Positions 61,634 to 64,000 of a stretch of DNA of 64,000 bases are shown piece by piece (within the stretch, counting starts at the first letter, position 1; each line of letters begins with the position of its first letter). Made by a program: the position numbers and the translations under genes. The DNA comes from Nageia nagi. Its lineage: Eukaryota > Pinophyta. The notes below the pieces were generated by a model. The model was not told the origin of the DNA. It made no database searches and was given only the letters and a program-made list of their open reading frames with translations. Location of the stretch: positions 198,152,001 through 198,216,000 of the forward strand of contig JBITNC010000001.1 in assembly GCA_050084985.1 (NCBI GenBank). Direction: 5' to 3'.

Positions 61634-64000
61634 CTAGGAAAAGTCTGACCAAAGTTATTTGAACAAGTAAATGACAACCAATAATAAATATGCCTACTTT
61701 TACACACATTATATGAAGAAAGTTTATATTGCTTTCCTTTACTTATTACCCAATTCAAGAGCATCATTTGGAATACACAAAGGATCCAAGCAAAATATAT
61801 ACAAGTAAAGCCAAACAGAGTATATAATCCATAACTGTGAGGGAAGGTTGACGGCACATGGCAGTTATCGTTATCATCCATTTCTCATTATGAAATCATT
61901 CCCATCTTTATTATGAAAGTTGTGTTATTTACTCTAAACCTGATCTCTCTCCTAAGTGATTTGCTATTTTATAAAAATGTTTGTTATGATTATATTACTG
62001 GTACCATGTCAGCCACAGGTACTGGCACTTTTCTAAATTTACAACTATGAACTGAAGGCCAACAAAAGGTCAAATAAACCAACAAACACATTGGTCCATG
62101 GCCTAAGACTTGATTGATGTCAGATGTCATTGTGAGCTATGTTGACATTAGTGATATGGTTTGTTTTAAACCTTTTTGTTTTGTACCTGAAATTTGTGCT
62201 ATTCATTGGAGATCAAATTGCCTTGCATTATGCATTCTCACATTGACAAGGTATTTTTGTTCACAGAAATCTGCTAAGTTCACCAAAGTATGTGCCTTGC
62301 CCAGAATTCCTGTTAGGCAGAGGCTATACGCAATTGACCAGATTTTCTACAACTTTGACCAAAGAATAAAGGAAAGACAATCAATTTCAATGTTCTTCAG
62401 TACTTTAATTGCATCTTAGCTGTTTTTTCTATTATTTATCATGTTTTAACTATCATTCACCAATTGCTAATCTTTTCAATAATAATCTATAGTCTATAAA
62501 TGCTGTTGTACAGTGTATCTTATCAACTCAAGTCCAGTTGAGGCACATTAAGGCAAGCCTAAATTTACCTTAAGCTTTATCAAAGGTTGAAACTTGAGAA
62601 AAGGAAAAAGTTTGAACTTATATTCATAAAGTTAAGTCAAATAGTTTACTTTTTACCACAAGGCGGTCTCATACACTAAATAGGTGTGCGGGGTGGGTGG
62701 GAACCTAAATTTTCATTTAACTTTACATCCTTTTAGGGTTCTGTAAACTGTCCTATTGAATCATGTGACAGCTCAGCATCAGGACCTGTTCAAAAAGATA
62801 GTTCACCATTGTAAGCTTTAAAGCAAGTTCAAAAACTAATTCATACTTCGAAATATTAAAGCATTCGGTAAAGAGCAGATCAACATGTCAACCTATTTAG
62901 ATGCATTTCATTTCCAAATAGGATCATATTAGAAAATTACGGCTACAGTAAAGGTGATACAAACCCAAAAATGGACCCACATAAATCATCACCATATCAC
63001 TTTCCCTCTAATCATATCTTTAATAACAAATGGAAATGAGCCATCCTATCTTCCATCAGCATCATTTTGAAATAGTACAAAGAAGACAAAGGAAGAGTAA
63101 TATCTTTGTGTATGTACATATAGTGCAAAGAACAAAACATGAAATTATGACTACTAAGCAAACACCAGTCTGTGGGTGTTGCCTAAATCTTGGAAAGTGT
63201 TCTGCGTATCCCCTAACTATTTGAAAAGTGCTCCCAATTAATAAGGTATTGTGATTTTTCAAGATCCTAAGGACCTAGCCTACATCTCAAGAATACCTTG
63301 AACCCATGAGAATTCTTCGTTACAAATATTTGAAGCTTAATTTGAAATAGACAGTGCGACACTAACTTCATTTTTAAACAATAGATGCAGAAAACATCAT
63401 GACTAAGAACATTTTTGAAATTTTACGGCATCTGCAACCTTATTAATAGTTTCTGCATCCAAAAGAGATTATAGTATTTCAAAGATAATTTGATAATCTC
63501 ATCACTTTTCCTTTAGTGACAGTTGTATACAAGGTTTTAAATGAAGATAGAACCAATCAACTTCCTAAATTTGTCTCTAAGCATGATGTTGTTTTGTCTG
63601 CTATTTCATCTTTTCAATACATAAGCAAGAGTATGTTTCAACCGTCAGATGGTCACTCACGATTCCTCTACAAATTTTGTTACCATTCAAATTTTCACCT
63701 AGTTAAACAAGAACTCCAAATTAACATAACTTTATGTCTATATTTTTATCATGAAGAGACTCAATTACAGATGTATGATAGGTGGTATTGTACCACCATT
63801 AAGATAAATAGTGTTAAGGCCCAGTAGGTTCATTTCTGAAACACACAGCATCCGGAAAATCATTGAAAGCAATTGTTAACAATGATTGTTTGCCCTTTGG
63901 TATTAGGATGGTATGCAGAAGAAATAGGAAGCAATATCCATGATTTATTACACGATTCTCTCTATAAATTGCTAGTATGTTTAAGAAGCACAATCACTAA
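61634..64000 (-). other. Upstream intron of the RING-CH gene, continuing past the window
   Basis: At least 2.37 kb upstream of the third-last exon without a further recognisable exon; no RING-CH Cys/His pattern was seen on the minus strand. Plus-strand frames 62114-62419 (with KFTKVCALPRIPVRQRLYAI) and 63516-63827 match nothing I recognise. Confidence 0.5.

Noticed and set aside
62114-62419. 101-codon plus-strand frame in the upstream intron
   Set aside because: No recognised family and opposite to the host gene; the KFTKVCALPRIP segment is curious but unsupported without a search.

Overview
This is nuclear DNA of a seed plant. Very AT-rich intergenic DNA is filled with old, nested Ty1-copia and Ty3-gypsy LTR retrotransposons and LINEs, and one host gene has an intron of about 7.3 kb. 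That architecture fits a large, methylated, repeat-rich genome and a gymnosperm is my best guess, but nothing in the window proves the clade. There is no sign of bacterial, organellar or CRISPR sequence.

Layout. 1-2998: 3' half of copia element A (+ strand) with decayed reverse transcriptase/RNase H, a 49-bp hairpin minisatellite and the 3' LTR. 3761-4333: a lone copia-type LTR. 5807-6141: a type II metacaspase pseudogene with its catalytic centre destroyed. 7.07-10.54 kb: three adjacent tandem arrays with units of about 20, 53 and 74 bp. 11.7-12.1 kb: a small copia 3' remnant. 12.1-27.5 kb: copia element B (- strand), split inside its integrase by a complete Ty3-gypsy chromovirus-like element (15608-23519, - strand), whose 3' LTR is itself split by a solo LTR (16085-16935). 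27467-33323: an LTR element with two 0.7-kb LTRs and no recognisable pol, apparently in the long leader of B. 33.4-36.8 kb: probable LTR material, a TA/GA microsatellite and a GC-rich LTR-like block. 36.95-40.87 kb: an L1-type LINE (- strand). 41.37-42.47 kb: the 3' part of a CR1/jockey-like LINE (+ strand). 42962-50499: an end-to-end copia element C (- strand) with 490/489-bp LTRs, primer-binding site, polypurine tract and a near-match target duplication. 50.5-53.7 kb: mostly anonymous. 53747-61633 (- strand): the last three coding exons of a host gene for a membrane RING-CH (RINGv/MARCH-like) family protein. Its upstream exons lie outside the window, and its 7.26-kb intron holds fragments of LINE RNase H and reverse transcriptase.

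How the parts relate. Almost everything is autonomous or degraded retrotransposon sequence. Insertion order can be read from interrupted reading frames and target-site duplications: copia B, then gypsy, then solo LTR. Copia A, B and C are one family. They share not only pol but also a 0.7-1 kb noncoding region between pol and the 3' LTR containing conserved inverted repeats and tandem stem-loop units; this is the most unusual recurring signal in the window. Decay is dominated by C-to-T/G-to-A changes: three CGA-to-TGA stops in A, Cys-to-Tyr in several zinc knuckles, and a CG/CA mismatch in the gypsy target duplication.
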